Below the pieces are notes generated by a model. The model was given only the letters and a program-made list of their open reading frames with translations. It had not been told where the DNA came from and did not search any database. DNA of 64,000 nucleotides from an uncultured Eubacteriales bacterium. GTDB taxonomy: Bacteria; Bacillota; Clostridia; UBA1381; UMGS1253. This document shows, in pieces, positions 1 through 9,200 of the stretch (positions are counted from its first letter, which is position 1; each line of letters opens with the position of its first letter). Location: NCBI GenBank assembly GCA_902492065.1, contig CABUKE010000006.1, positions 49,038 through 113,037 on the forward strand, read 5' to 3'. The translations under genes and the position numbers were made by a program.

Positions 1-1
1 C

Positions 2-877
2 TGTGTGGCAGCGGAGTATGTGTATCAATGGTTATACCGGGGGTTTTTGATTCGTGGCGAGCAGCAGACGACGCTTTCCGACGCGCTGCGCAAGTCTGCG
101 CATAAAACGGACGTAGGCGACCTGAGCGCGGTTGTGACCGGCCTTTTGCTGGCGTTTAACCTGCCGGTAACGATTCCGTACTGGATGGTTGCAGTCGGCG
201 GCGTGTTCGCAGTTGTTATCGTAAAACAACTCTTTGGCGGCATTGGGAAAAACTTTGTCAACCCCGCGCTTGCGGCGCGTGCGTTCATGCTGGCTTCATG
301 GCCGGTTGCGATGACGGCGTTCGTGTCGCCGGTGATGAACTTTGCCGCATACATAAACCCGGTGGACGCCGCTACAAGCGCGACACCGCTTGCTATTATG
401 AAAGAGGGGCTGGAAAGCGCGGCCGCGCCGTCGCTCTACGATGCGTTTTTGGGGCGGATCGGCGGCTGTATCGGCGAAACGGCGACGCTTCTGCTGATTG
501 TGGGCGGCATTTATCTGCTGATTCGCCGTGTCATTGACGCGCGGATTCCGCTCGCCTACCTGGGTACGTTTGCCGTTTTGGTGTTTTTCTTCGGGCAGGA
601 GGCGTTTAGCCCGAATTTTGTGCTCTATAACCTGTGTACAGGCGGCGTGATGCTCGGCGCGATTTTTATGGCGACGGACTATGCGACGACGCCGACGACA
701 AAGATGGGCCATATCCTGTTTGGGGTTGGGTGCGGTATTCTGACGTTCGTGATTCGCCGGTTCGGCGGATATCCGGAGGGAACAAGCTATGCAATCCTTC
801 TGATGAACGTCGTTGCGCCGCTGATTGATAAATACGTCCATCCCAGAGCGTTCGGGGAGGTGGCAAAGCGTGGCTGA
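2..877 (+). CDS. rnfD: Rnf complex subunit RnfD (5' truncated by window edge)
   Basis: Integral membrane subunit of the Rnf complex, which couples electron flow from reduced ferredoxin to NAD+ with Na+ or H+ translocation. The frame is open to the left edge, so the true start lies outside; a GTG at position 5 is internal. The visible part is strongly hydrophobic with several membrane spans and the NqrB/RnfD-type signatures GGIGKNFVNPALAARAF and VDAATSATPLA. The latter holds the threonine (T127 counting from the GTG) that aligns with the covalent FMN-attachment site; family members normally read SGAT, here TSAT. The stop overlaps the next start by 8 bases, as expected inside an rnf operon. rnfC would lie just upstream. 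Confidence 0.93.
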   Translation, partial: CVAAEYVYQWLYRGFLIRGEQQTTLSDALRKSAHKTDVGDLSAVVTGLLLAFNLPVTIPYWMVAVGGVFAVVIVKQLFGGIGKNFVNPALAARAFMLASWPVAMTAFVSPVMNFAAYINPVDAATSATPLAIMKEGLESAAAPSLYDAFLGRIGGCIGETATLLLIVGGIYLLIRRVIDARIPLAYLGTFAVLVFFFGQEAFSPNFVLYNLCTGGVMLGAIFMATDYATTPTTKMGHILFGVGCGILTFVIRRFGGYPEGTSYAILLMNVVAPLIDKYVHPRAFGEVAKRG

Positions 878-1481
878 GGAAAGAAAAGACATACTTCGTT
901 ATGCGTTGATATTGTTTCTCATTACGGCGGTTGTTGCCGGTCTGCTGGCTGGGGTCAACCTGTTGACGAAGGACACAATCGCACAAAATGAAGCGGCGGC
1001 AGAGCAGGACGCGCTCCGTGAGGTGATGCCGGATGCGGCATCCTTTGATGCGCTGGACGCGGCGTCCCATGGTGTAGACGCGGTTTACAGCGCGCTGGGG
1101 CCTGACGGCAGTACAATGGGATATTGCGTGAAGGTGTCACAGAACGGCTACGGCGGCGCAATCCAGGCCGTGGTCGGCGTGGATACGGCGGGCCATGTGA
1201 CGGGAATTAGCATTTTATCCCATGCGGAAACGCCGGGGCTTGGCGCAAACATTGAAAAGGATAGCTTCCGCCAGCAATATATCGGCCAGGGAACGGTGAA
1301 TGTCGTCAAGGCAGGGGCAAAGGAAGGCGAAATTAACGCCGTTTCCGGCGCGACAATCAGTTCCAAGGCGCTGACCGCCGGCGTAAACAAGGCGGTCGAA
1401 GTTGCGACTCAGATTCAGAGCGGCGGCGCACCGTCGACGCCAGAAACGTCAGAAGGAGAGGGGGCCGGCACAGATGAATAA
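870..1481 (+). CDS. rnfG: Rnf complex subunit RnfG, FMN-binding
   Basis: Rnf subunit with one N-terminal membrane anchor and an extracytoplasmic FMN-binding domain. The start is GTG at 870, behind a GGGGAGG site at 854-860; a more upstream ATG at 825 would overlap rnfD by 53 bases and has no such site. The protein has 203 residues: a membrane segment at about 9-30, then the FMN-binding domain with the flavinylation motif SGAT at residues 159-162 (T162 carries FMN in the family). The C-terminus is a short, Glu/Gly/Pro-rich tail. It overlaps both neighbours by 8 bases, which implies translational coupling. Confidence 0.95.
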   Translation: MAEERKDILRYALILFLITAVVAGLLAGVNLLTKDTIAQNEAAAEQDALREVMPDAASFDALDAASHGVDAVYSALGPDGSTMGYCVKVSQNGYGGAIQAVVGVDTAGHVTGISILSHAETPGLGANIEKDSFRQQYIGQGTVNVVKAGAKEGEINAVSGATISSKALTAGVNKAVEVATQIQSGGAPSTPETSEGEGAGTDE

Positions 1482-2097
1482 GGAAAACAAATATGGAAAA
1501 GTGCTGCTAAACGGCCTGATAACCGAGAATCCAACGCTGGTGCAGCTAATCGGCATGTGTCCGACGCTCGCTGTTACGACAACGCTGCAAAACGGCGTAA
1601 CCATGGGGATAGCGGCGACGCTGGTGCTGGTTGCGTCGAACGTCGTGATTTCGCTTTTGCGTAAATTTATCCCGGATAAAATCCGGATAGCTTCTTATAT
1701 CGTAATCATAGCGGGCTTTGTGTCCGTGGTAGAAATGCTGCTAAAGGCATATCTGCCGGATTTGTCGGCAAGCTTGGGAATCTTTATTCCGCTTATTGTC
1801 GTAAACTGTATCATCCTCGCCCGCGCAGAGGCATTTGCCTCGAAGAATTCGGTCGGCCTGTCGGCGCTCGACGGGCTTGGTATGGGCGCCGGCTTTACGG
1901 TTGCGCTTATGATTGTATCGAGCATCCGAGAGATTCTTGGTTCCGGTACAATCTGGGGTGTAAGCATTGCAGGCGGGATTTCCCCGATGACGATGTTCAT
2001 TCTGCCGCCCGGCGGCTTTATCGTGCTGGGCCTTGTGATTGCGGTAATTCAGCTCGTCCGCGCCCGGCGGAAAACGAGAAAGGGCGGTGACGCATGA
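1474..2097 (+). CDS. rnfE: Rnf complex subunit RnfE
   Basis: Polytopic membrane subunit of the Rnf complex, paralogous to RnfA. The start ATG at 1474 follows an AAGGAGAGGG site; the open frame continues further upstream, but that would overlap rnfG by 80 bases. The family landmarks are visible: an N-terminal NGLITENPTLVQLIGMCP stretch, a mid-protein FIPLIVVNCIILARAEAFA segment (the conserved Asn-Cys half-helix) and about six hydrophobic spans. The 207-residue length is normal. Its last four bases (ATGA) overlap the rnfA start. Confidence 0.95.
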   Translation: MNKENKYGKVLLNGLITENPTLVQLIGMCPTLAVTTTLQNGVTMGIAATLVLVASNVVISLLRKFIPDKIRIASYIVIIAGFVSVVEMLLKAYLPDLSASLGIFIPLIVVNCIILARAEAFASKNSVGLSALDGLGMGAGFTVALMIVSSIREILGSGTIWGVSIAGGISPMTMFILPPGGFIVLGLVIAVIQLVRARRKTRKGGDA

Positions 2098-2675
2098 TGG
2101 CGGAGTTATTTACCATTTCGCTGACCGCGATTTTGATAGAAAATTTTGTGCTCGTAAAGTTTTTGGGCATCTGCCCGTTTTTAGGCGTGTCGAAGCGCGT
2201 CGATACGGCGCTCGGCATGGGATGTGCGGTGGCGTTCGTCATGACGCTTGCATCAGCGCTGACGTATATCGTTTGGACCTATCTGCTCGTTCCGGCCCAT
2301 TTGGAGTATTTGCAGACCATTGCATTTATCCTTGTCATTGCCGTGTTGGTGCAATTTGTAGAGATGGTTCTGCGCAAGATGATGCCGTCGCTGTACGCGG
2401 CGCTTGGTATCTATCTGCCGCTGATTACGACAAACTGCGCCGTACTCGGCGTCGCCATCCTCAACATTGACAATGGGTATAACTTTATCAGTTCAATCGT
2501 ATACGGGTTTTCGGCCGCGGTCGGTTTTACGCTTGCGATTGTGCTGTTTGCCGGCGTGCGGGAGCGGACTATTTTCTCGAAGCCGCCGAAGTGCATGGAG
2601 GGCTTTCCGATTGCGCTTGTCAGCGCGGGGCTGATTGCGCTGGCGTTTATGGGCTTTTCCGGTTTTAAAATCTGA
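2094..2675 (+). CDS. rnfA: Rnf complex subunit RnfA
   Basis: Polytopic membrane subunit, 193 residues, the inverted-topology partner of RnfE in the Rnf core. It shows LIENFVLVKFLGICPFLG near the N-terminus and LGIYLPLITTNCAVLG in the middle. The conserved cysteines in these paired segments of RnfA and RnfE are thought to hold an intramembrane Fe-S site. The start ATG overlaps the rnfE stop (ATGA); a second ATG lies three bases on. Gene order D-G-E-A-B matches the clostridial rnfCDGEAB operon. Confidence 0.96.
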   Translation: MMAELFTISLTAILIENFVLVKFLGICPFLGVSKRVDTALGMGCAVAFVMTLASALTYIVWTYLLVPAHLEYLQTIAFILVIAVLVQFVEMVLRKMMPSLYAALGIYLPLITTNCAVLGVAILNIDNGYNFISSIVYGFSAAVGFTLAIVLFAGVRERTIFSKPPKCMEGFPIALVSAGLIALAFMGFSGFKI

Positions 2676-2693
2676 CGTGTGGGGTGCTGTGCT

Positions 2694-3476
2694 ATGGGAG
2701 AAGTGTTGACCGCCCTCGCCATTTTAGGCGGATTGGGGCTTTTGTTTGGCGCACTGCTCGGGATTGCGTCCATCGTATTCCGGGTAAAGACGGACGAACG
2801 GGTTGAAAAGATTATCGCTTGTCTGCCGGGCGCGAACTGCGGCGGCTGCGGCTATGCCGGGTGTGCAAATTTTGCGCAGGCGGTTGTGGACGGCGCGGCT
2901 GCGGTGAACGGCTGTCCGGTCAGCAATGCGGCGCAAAAGGCGCAAATTGCAGAAGTAATGGGGCAGAGCGCACAAGAGAGTGAAAAGCTGTGTGCAACTG
3001 TGCTGTGCAGCGGGGCTTACGGCGTAGCGGAAGAAAAGTACCAGTATTATGGAATCGACGATTGTAACGCGGCCATGCGCCTTGGCGGCGGACAAAAGCA
3101 GTGTTCCTACGCCTGCCTGGGGCTTGGCACATGCGTCAAGGCATGTAAGTTTGACGCCATTCACGTTAAAGACGGCGTAGCGACGGTGGACCGGGAAAAG
3201 TGTACGGCCTGCGGCATGTGTGTCAAAGCATGTCCAAAGCATGTCATTGAGCTGATTCCGGCGAGTGCGCAGCGGATTGTATTGTGCAAGTCGCAGGAAA
3301 AGGGGCCGGTGGTGACCAAAGCGTGCCGTGTAGGATGTATCGGATGCCGCCTGTGTGTCAAGACATGTCCGGTGGATGCGATTACGGTGGAGAACAATCT
3401 GGCAAAGATTAATTATGAGAAATGTATTAACTGTGGCATGTGCAAAGAAAAGTGCCCGCGTGGGATTATTGCATAA
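2694..3476 (+). CDS. rnfB: Rnf complex subunit RnfB, multi-cluster ferredoxin-like
   Basis: Electron-entry subunit of Rnf that accepts electrons from reduced ferredoxin. I chose ATG 2694 because GGGGTG precedes it and the protein then begins with the usual single hydrophobic anchor; an in-frame GTG at 2679 is the alternative. Residues about 40-60 carry the LPGANCGGCGYAGC Fe-S motif. Further on there are several CxxCxxCxxxC ferredoxin motifs, for example CTACGMCVKACP, CIGCRLCVKTCP and CINCGMCKEKCP, plus a less regular one in CLGLGTCVKACK. The protein has 260 residues and ends 11 bases before the next start. Confidence 0.95.
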   Translation: MGEVLTALAILGGLGLLFGALLGIASIVFRVKTDERVEKIIACLPGANCGGCGYAGCANFAQAVVDGAAAVNGCPVSNAAQKAQIAEVMGQSAQESEKLCATVLCSGAYGVAEEKYQYYGIDDCNAAMRLGGGQKQCSYACLGLGTCVKACKFDAIHVKDGVATVDREKCTACGMCVKACPKHVIELIPASAQRIVLCKSQEKGPVVTKACRVGCIGCRLCVKTCPVDAITVENNLAKINYEKCINCGMCKEKCPRGIIA

Positions 3477-3487
3477 GGAGGAACTGT

Positions 3488-3841
3488 ATGTATTTTACAG
3501 ATATATTTGGCCCGATTAAGTGGCATATGCTTGCATGCGTCGTAGTGTTTTATGGAGTGCCGGCCTTGCAGTACGTCATTCCAGGGGAATACGGCGTGGC
3601 ATTGTATCTTGTTGCCGGCATTTTAAGCGCACTTGTCATTGCGGTTACGTGCATTGCGCTGACAATCCGGGAGGGGTTTAAGTGGTATTACCCGTTTGTT
3701 GTGATATTCCTGTATACACCATCCCTATTGATGTTCTATGATTCTACTATGCTGGGTAACATTGTTGCATACCTCGGTCTGGCTTATGTCAGCCAGGGTA
3801 TGGGATATATTATTGGAAAGCTTATAGAGCGGAACCGGTAA
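3488..3841 (+). CDS. Small polytopic membrane protein downstream of rnf
   Basis: Hypothetical protein of 117 residues with about four membrane segments (roughly residues 11-29, 33-55, 65-83 and 88-108) and a basic C-terminus ending in IERNR. ATG 3488 has a full AAGGAGGA site at 3475-3482 that overlaps the rnfB stop, so it is probably the last gene of the rnf operon and ends before a strong terminator. I do not recognise a family. The position suggests an accessory or unrelated passenger of the Rnf operon; no catalytic motif is visible. Confidence 0.8.
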   Translation: MYFTDIFGPIKWHMLACVVVFYGVPALQYVIPGEYGVALYLVAGILSALVIAVTCIALTIREGFKWYYPFVVIFLYTPSLLMFYDSTMLGNIVAYLGLAYVSQGMGYIIGKLIERNR

Positions 3842-3850
3842 TCAAGATAT

Positions 3851-3885
3851 AAAAAGAGACGCGTTTTCGTACGCGTCTCTTTTTA
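3851..3885. terminator. Bidirectional rho-independent terminator between convergent genes
   Basis: Perfect 10-bp stem AGAGACGCGT / ACGCGTCTCT (3855-3864 with 3871-3880), 6-base loop, flanked by A-rich and T-rich runs. It serves the rnf operon on the + strand and the convergent gene at 3893-4414 on the - strand. Confidence 0.9.
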
Positions 3886-3892
3886 TGTAGAA

Positions 3893-4414
3893 TTATTTTG
3901 TTTGGATGATGAGGGCATTGTCCTGTATTTTTGCCGTATCTGGATTGCTGTAGAGCAGATTAAGCAGCTCGCAGGGAACATAGGTCGTATCATCAATCAG
4001 GGTCGGCGCTGCACCGTAAGAAAATGGTGCGGTCAGGCCAATTGCCTGGCTGCTCTGTTTGTAGTAACTGTCAAGGCCGATTGTCAGGGTCGTTTTCACT
4101 TCGCCGTTATCAAGCGATATGGTGTTCGACGCGCCGTCCCATTCTACGGTAAACCCAAGCTGTTCGCAAACAGCGCGAAGCGGAAACAGCACAACATCGT
4201 TTTCTACGACAGTAGCGGCGTCAGCAAGCACCGTACTATTAATTACGATTTCTTCCGGTGCCTGTGAAGCGCTGCCTGCCGGTGAAATAACCATATTATC
4301 CTGATAAGAGGCGTCCGGCGCGGGCGCGAGCGGAACTTCCGCATAGGCACAGGTTGCTGCCAACATGAGAGCTGAAACCCCGGCTGCCGCATACCGTATG
4401 AAATGTTTATACAT
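3893..4414 (-). CDS. Secreted copper-amine-oxidase-N-domain-like protein
   Basis: Exported protein of 173 residues. ATG at 4414 lies 6 bases after a GGAGGT site (4421-4426), so the longer upstream reading is rejected. A signal peptide ends near AYA|EVP. After a short Pro/Ala/Ser-rich stretch, the rest matches the repeated stalk domain called Cu_amine_oxidN1 (PF07833), with FPLRAVCEQLGFTVEWDG and TYVPCELLNLL as typical phrases. This domain is common in clostridial surface proteins and does not itself imply amine oxidase activity. It is a single-gene unit between a bidirectional terminator and the divergent cupin gene. Function is unknown beyond a wall or surface role. Confidence 0.85.
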   Translation of the reverse strand: MYKHFIRYAAAGVSALMLAATCAYAEVPLAPAPDASYQDNMVISPAGSASQAPEEIVINSTVLADAATVVENDVVLFPLRAVCEQLGFTVEWDGASNTISLDNGEVKTTLTIGLDSYYKQSSQAIGLTAPFSYGAAPTLIDDTTYVPCELLNLLYSNPDTAKIQDNALIIQTK

Positions 4415-4544
4415 AAAAAGACCTCCAAACAGATGATAATTTTGTACATTTGTATATGTACAATAAATATAGACGGTGTGCATAGAGAAAAGTTCCCATT
4501 TAAGAATTATATTTGAAATTTAGAATTAAAAGTTATATGAGGCA

Positions 4545-4573
4545 TTGACAGCTTAAAACGAGAAGACTATAAT
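4545..4573 (+). promoter_or_regulatory. Perfect consensus sigma-A promoter for the cupin gene
   Basis: TTGACA at 4545-4550, 17-base spacer, TATAAT at 4568-4573. Both hexamers match the vegetative consensus exactly; transcription would begin about 25 bases upstream of the cupin start codon. Confidence 0.88.
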
Positions 4574-4606
4574 TTAGTTGAAATTTAGCAGGAGGTATGA
4601 GGAAAT

Positions 4607-4945
4607 ATGGCAATGAATGAAGCGTTTGTATTTGCAAAAGACCGTGTGTTTGAGGATCAGGGCGGCGGTGTGAAGCGCAGGATACTGGCCTATGGGGACA
4701 ATATGATGCAGGTGGAAGTGCATTTTGAAAAGGGCGCAGTCGGCGCAGTCCACAGCCATCCGCATACGCAGCTTACACATGTGCTGGAGGGTGCGTTTGA
4801 GTTTACCATTGGGGACGAAAAGAAAATTGTCCGCAAGGGCGATACGCTGTATAAGGTTCCAAATATCCCGCATGGATGTGTATGTCTGGAAAAGGGGGTT
4901 TTGCTCGACACCTTTGCCCCGTACCGGGAAGACTTTTTAAAATAA
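4607..4945 (+). CDS. KdgF-like cupin domain protein
   Basis: Single-domain cupin of 112 residues, cytoplasmic. The metal-binding set is complete: H49, H51 (HSHPH), Q55 and H89 (IPHG), the arrangement used by KdgF proteins, which catalyse linearisation of unsaturated uronates in pectin and alginate breakdown. Small cupins are hard to assign, so KdgF activity is inference. GGAGG at 4591-4595 sits a rather long 11 bases from the ATG. The gene ends 2 bases from the end of a convergent AraC-type regulator. A gluconate-5-dehydrogenase-like SDR at 28.5 kb could act later in the same uronate route. Confidence 0.8.
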   Translation: MAMNEAFVFAKDRVFEDQGGGVKRRILAYGDNMMQVEVHFEKGAVGAVHSHPHTQLTHVLEGAFEFTIGDEKKIVRKGDTLYKVPNIPHGCVCLEKGVLLDTFAPYREDFLK

Positions 4946-4947
4946 TT

Positions 4948-5823
4948 TTACTGAGAATGTTTCCGGTACTCTGCAGGAGAAATTCCGAATTTTTCCTTAA
5001 AACGCCTGGAGAAATAGTGAATAGACGAATATCCTACCGTTTTCGCAATTTCGCTGATGGGAAGGCTGGTCATAGTGAGCAGGCGCACCGCCATATCGAG
5101 CTTTGTTTGCGTTAAACGCTGCTCAAAAGTCATGCCGTATTGCTTTTTAATCAGACGGGCGGTCTGTTTGGTGCTGAGATGGAGCAAAGCGGCTAATTTC
5201 TCAAGCGTCGTGTCTGCCACGGACCAAAGCATGTAGGAGTCTAGGATGGTTGCACGCCGGTCCTCGAGGGATTTTGCGGGGAGGGGAGTGTCAATTGGGG
5301 CAGGGCCACACGCGGAACGGACGGTTTCAATCAGTAATTGTAAAATACAGGAGGAGATATTGCTGTAGCAGCCGATTGCCTGGGTGTTTGCCTCTATGGC
5401 GAGCCGGTTCCAGAGTTGGAAACATGCCTCGCTGCCCGGTCCGGTCCAAAAACGGATTGTATCCAGCTTGTTCAGTGCGTAATCGGCATCATAGCTGCAA
5501 TATGGTTCCAAACCGGGCTTTGTACGCAGTAGCTCAAAGGTGAGGCAGTATTCCATTAAAACGTCTCCTGGGTCGCTGATTTGCTCATGCTCGACATCGG
5601 GACCAGTAATATAAATCATTCCTTCGTGAACATGATACTGTGCATTCTGGAGCCGAACTGTACCCTTTCCGCCGGTGACATAATGGATTTCAAACCCTTT
5701 ATGGAAATGATTATCTATATAATATAAGTAGGGACTCAAATGGATTGCCTGTACGTTGATATAAAAGCTGCCGGTTTTGATTTTGAGTGCAATGTTATCG
5801 AGGCTAAAATAAATGCTGTCCAT
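4948..5823 (-). CDS. AraC-family transcriptional regulator with cupin sensor domain
   Basis: Regulator of 291 residues. The N-terminal half is a cupin-type ligand domain (conserved HFHKGFEIHYVTGGKG phrase near residues 39-55). The C-terminal 100 residues carry the two AraC helix-turn-helix motifs, ending in the family signature SEIAKTVGYSSIHYFSRRFK and FGISPAEYR. ATG 5823 has AAAGGAGTT just upstream and a good promoter at 5854-5882. It is convergent with the KdgF-like cupin and divergent from the SLH operon, so either could be its target. The ligand is probably a sugar, as is usual for this class. Confidence 0.9.
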   Translation of the reverse strand: MDSIYFSLDNIALKIKTGSFYINVQAIHLSPYLYYIDNHFHKGFEIHYVTGGKGTVRLQNAQYHVHEGMIYITGPDVEHEQISDPGDVLMEYCLTFELLRTKPGLEPYCSYDADYALNKLDTIRFWTGPGSEACFQLWNRLAIEANTQAIGCYSNISSCILQLLIETVRSACGPAPIDTPLPAKSLEDRRATILDSYMLWSVADTTLEKLAALLHLSTKQTARLIKKQYGMTFEQRLTQTKLDMAVRLLTMTSLPISEIAKTVGYSSIHYFSRRFKEKFGISPAEYRKHSQ

Positions 5824-5853
5824 GGTCTAACTCCTTTGTGTCAATATAATAGT

Positions 5854-5882
5854 ATCATACGAATTTTTTGAAAGAAAGTCAA
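5854..5882 (-). promoter_or_regulatory. Sigma-A promoter of the AraC regulator gene
   Basis: Read on the - strand: TTGACT (5882-5877), 17-base spacer, TATGAT (5859-5854), about 30 bases before the start codon at 5823. Confidence 0.75.
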
Positions 5883-6112
5883 GAAAATTTTTGCAATATT
5901 AGGACATATTTTAGGTGGTTTGTCCCTTTTGTGCTGGAATTTACTGGCAAATATTTTGTAACTAAAATGTAATGAGTTTATATTTTTATAGTATTTTTAT
6001 ACAATGCACAATATGTTGCGATTTAAAGGAAATATAATACGATATATTGAAAATGGTGAGAGATTAGTTAACAATTTTCATGAAACTGGAATAAAATTTT
6101 GATTATTTTGTA

Positions 6113-6141
6113 TTGATTATTATATAAAAAGGAGTTATAAT
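6113..6141 (+). promoter_or_regulatory. Promoter of the SLH surface-protein operon; AT-rich 420-base intergenic region
   Basis: TTGATT at 6113-6118, 17-base spacer, TATAAT at 6136-6141. It lies about 100 bases before the start codon of the giant SLH gene, leaving a leader of roughly 95 bases. The whole region 5824-6243 holds no gene; apart from this promoter and the divergent one at 5854-5882 I see only AT-rich sequence, as is common upstream of highly expressed surface-layer genes. Confidence 0.75.
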
Positions 6142-6243
6142 ATACGTGAGTATTTATGCTATGTTTATGAAATCATAGGCACAGCGGACACAGAAATGTG
6201 TCAAAAGATTTTTACTACACTATCTTAGGAGGTAGAAGGGGAA

Positions 6244-9200
6244 ATGTGCAAAAAGTTTTTGTGCGTTATCTTGAGTGTCGCAATGCTTGTAAGCATGGTG
6301 ACGCTGCCAGGCTTTGCTGCCGGTGCAGCAGACCTGAGCGCCGGGTATGTCGCTTACACAGACACGGCCGACGCTCCAATTACAAGCTTGACTGGTGGAG
6401 CGGCAGTCAAGGCATCGGCCACAATCAGTAATGCAGGCGGAGCGGCTGCAAATGCTGTAATGTGGACGGCTACATATGACAATGGTGTTCTTGTGAGCAC
6501 GGCATACAGTGCGGTTTCCGTGCCGGCAGGTGGAAGTACACCTGTTTCGGTGACGACGCAGGAGATGCCGGCTGATGTTACAAATGTGGTGCTTTACACT
6601 TACATTTGGGACAGCTTTACGAACATGAACTCCATTGCTCCGGTTGCGACGTTCCCATCGTCAAACACAGACCTGGCGTCTGCAACCTTTAATGGTACGC
6701 CGATTGAGTTTGATATGGCGGGAAAAGCTGGCGCAGCGATGACAGAGGCGGAGTATAATGCTGGCATAGCAATTACGGCAGAGCCGGCTGACAATGCGAC
6801 GAAGGTTGTAGTTGGCGAGCCGACCGGATATCCGGGTTCTATTACTATTACGGCAACATCCTCGGACGGCACAGAGCGCGTTTACACGTTCAATATTAAA
6901 GAGAAGCTCGTTGCCGGCGGAAATACGAAAGTATATGATGTTCCTACGCGTGAGAGCATCGGGACGCAGGTACAGATTACGCCAAACGGGGCGCGTCCGG
7001 TTGAAAATAAGGATTTCAAAGAAATTAAGCCGTTTGGGCCTGTGGCAGATGATTCCAGTTTCTACACCGACCGACTGGAAACGATGAAGTTTGTAACGAC
7101 GGGCAGCAAGCTGCTCGGCGCAACGTCGATTCTGGTTCCGCGCGACGACGCAAAATCGAATGCAGTAGATTTTATCGCTGGCCAGAACGAATATTTCCAT
7201 GTAACGGCGAACGAAGCGGGTACGATTTATGTCAAATTCACACAGGATATGTCCATGTATGAAGCTGACAAAAGCTGGACAAAGGTGACGGAGGAAGGTT
7301 CTACGCCGCCAAACTATAATAGTCCGGAATGGTGGAACAATGGCGGTAAGGCACCTGATTCCTATACATATGATCCGGATGCATTTCCGTATTATTGTAA
7401 CATGATTCAGTATGCTGGAGGCGATGCGAAGCCGGCATGCTATTTGTCGAAATACAAGGTTACTTACTACAAGCACTTTGAAGCGGGAGAAGATATCACG
7501 ATTTACACGCAGGGCGTGAAAAGTGATCAGAACATTGTTACGTTGATTCAGTGGGACGAGGCGGCTCCGGTATATCCGGAAGTAGATGTTACACTGAAGT
7601 CGCTGACGTACAATGGAATCAGCGTTCCTGGCTTTGCCCCGGAAAAGACCGCGTATTCCGTCATGGTTGACGAGTCGGTTTCGCTCGACACGATTGAGGT
7701 TGCCGGCGTTGCGAACAACGACGACCCGGAAGACAATGTAAAGGTAGAGGTCACAAAAGGTGATGTAGCGGACAAGACACTCACCGTAAAGGTTCGGGTA
7801 TATGCAGAGGATGGAACGGAAAAGGTCTACACCATCAACTTTATGCAGGTTGAACCGAACAAGATTATTGGCTTTAAGACAGGATCGCAGTTTGGCATTT
7901 ATGGGACAGATGGGTACGGCGCTGACCGTGCTGCGATGACAGCGAAGGGCGAATGGGCGATTCACGACGATTTGAACATTGGTTCTGGTGATGCGAACGG
8001 CGACTGGGTATATTCAGATCGTGACAATGTCTTTTATAAACCTACTACATCGGAGTATTTCAGAGGTGCGACCTATATCCGTCCGGCAAAGAATGACGGC
8101 GGTGCAGGAAGCGATGGCGGTTCGAAGTCTAAGCCGTATTTCTCCGGCGCATTCGACGGTAAGAATGGTAACCCATACTGGGTAGAGTTTACGGTATCCT
8201 CGGGTGCAACAGTATATTTTGTAGATAACTACTACGATATTACTGCAGGTTCTACTTCTGAAAAACCGAATGAGAACGCTTCGTCTGAGCCGTGGCCGAA
8301 CATGCCAGATGACTGGTCTACGGTTCCTATAGAAGATAATTTGATTATTTCTACGACGCACCTCACCGGTAGTGCGGAACATGGAAGTCTGCATTTCAAT
8401 CATTATGAAGCGGGCGAAACAGTTCAGATTCCGAACTACGGTGTATGGGAAGGCATGACGGATAAGGCATTAGTTTATGACCCGCCGATTTATGTAATCG
8501 TATGGGATGAGCAGCAGTCTGGCCCGTCCTCCAATGCGAATTTGGCTTCGTTGAAATATGATGACACGGAAATTTCGGTTACAGCAGATAAGGATACTTA
8601 TGACGTTGTACTTCCGGAGGCGAAAACGGTAACGCTTACCTGGACGTTTGCAGATGACGGAGCGGTTTCTGAGCCTGCGTCCGGCGTTGAGGTAGCGGTT
8701 GCTGAAGAAGGAACTACATCGCAGACCATTGTGGTGACAGCTGAAGACGGAACTCAGAAAACTTATACTGTAAACTTTACAGTAGAGTCAGTTGAGTCGA
8801 ATACCATATATGACATCACCTATGCGAGCAATAAGAAGTATGCAGTCCAGACAATGAAGCGGTCTACACCGGAATCGGTTAATGATGGTACGGCAGAGCC
8901 GACTTGGATGTATAGCGGTTACGTAGGCTTTGGACCGGGCGATAAAGATGATAATGGAAACTATAAGTGGAATGCGCCAAACGATCCGAATGGGCAGGCG
9001 TGGGCAATTTTCCGGACAGACAATGTATCGCCGTATTTCGAGGGCATGACGGTTTTTGCTATGGATAAAGGTGAAGCTGCTAACCCGACAAAGGATATGA
9101 AGTTCTTTACGGGTGCTTATGACGGAAAAGGCAGCAATCCATATTGGCTGACTTTCCGCGTATCATCCCCGGCAACGGTTTATTATAAGGATAACCCGGG

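Noticed and set aside
3902..4304. Forward-strand open frames opposite the copper-amine-oxidase-N-like gene
   Set aside because: They are antisense shadows without ribosome sites; the reverse frame has a signal peptide and a good ribosome site.
6016..6038. Second promoter TTGCGA...TATAAT upstream of the SLH operon
   Set aside because: The spacer is only 11 bases, too short for sigma-A.
6661..7965. 434-residue open frame on the - strand inside the giant SLH gene
   Set aside because: It is opposite a strongly coding frame with biased codons, is rich in Arg, Cys and Ile as shadows are, and has no ribosome site. The same applies to long antisense frames at 10726-12141 and 12223-14463.
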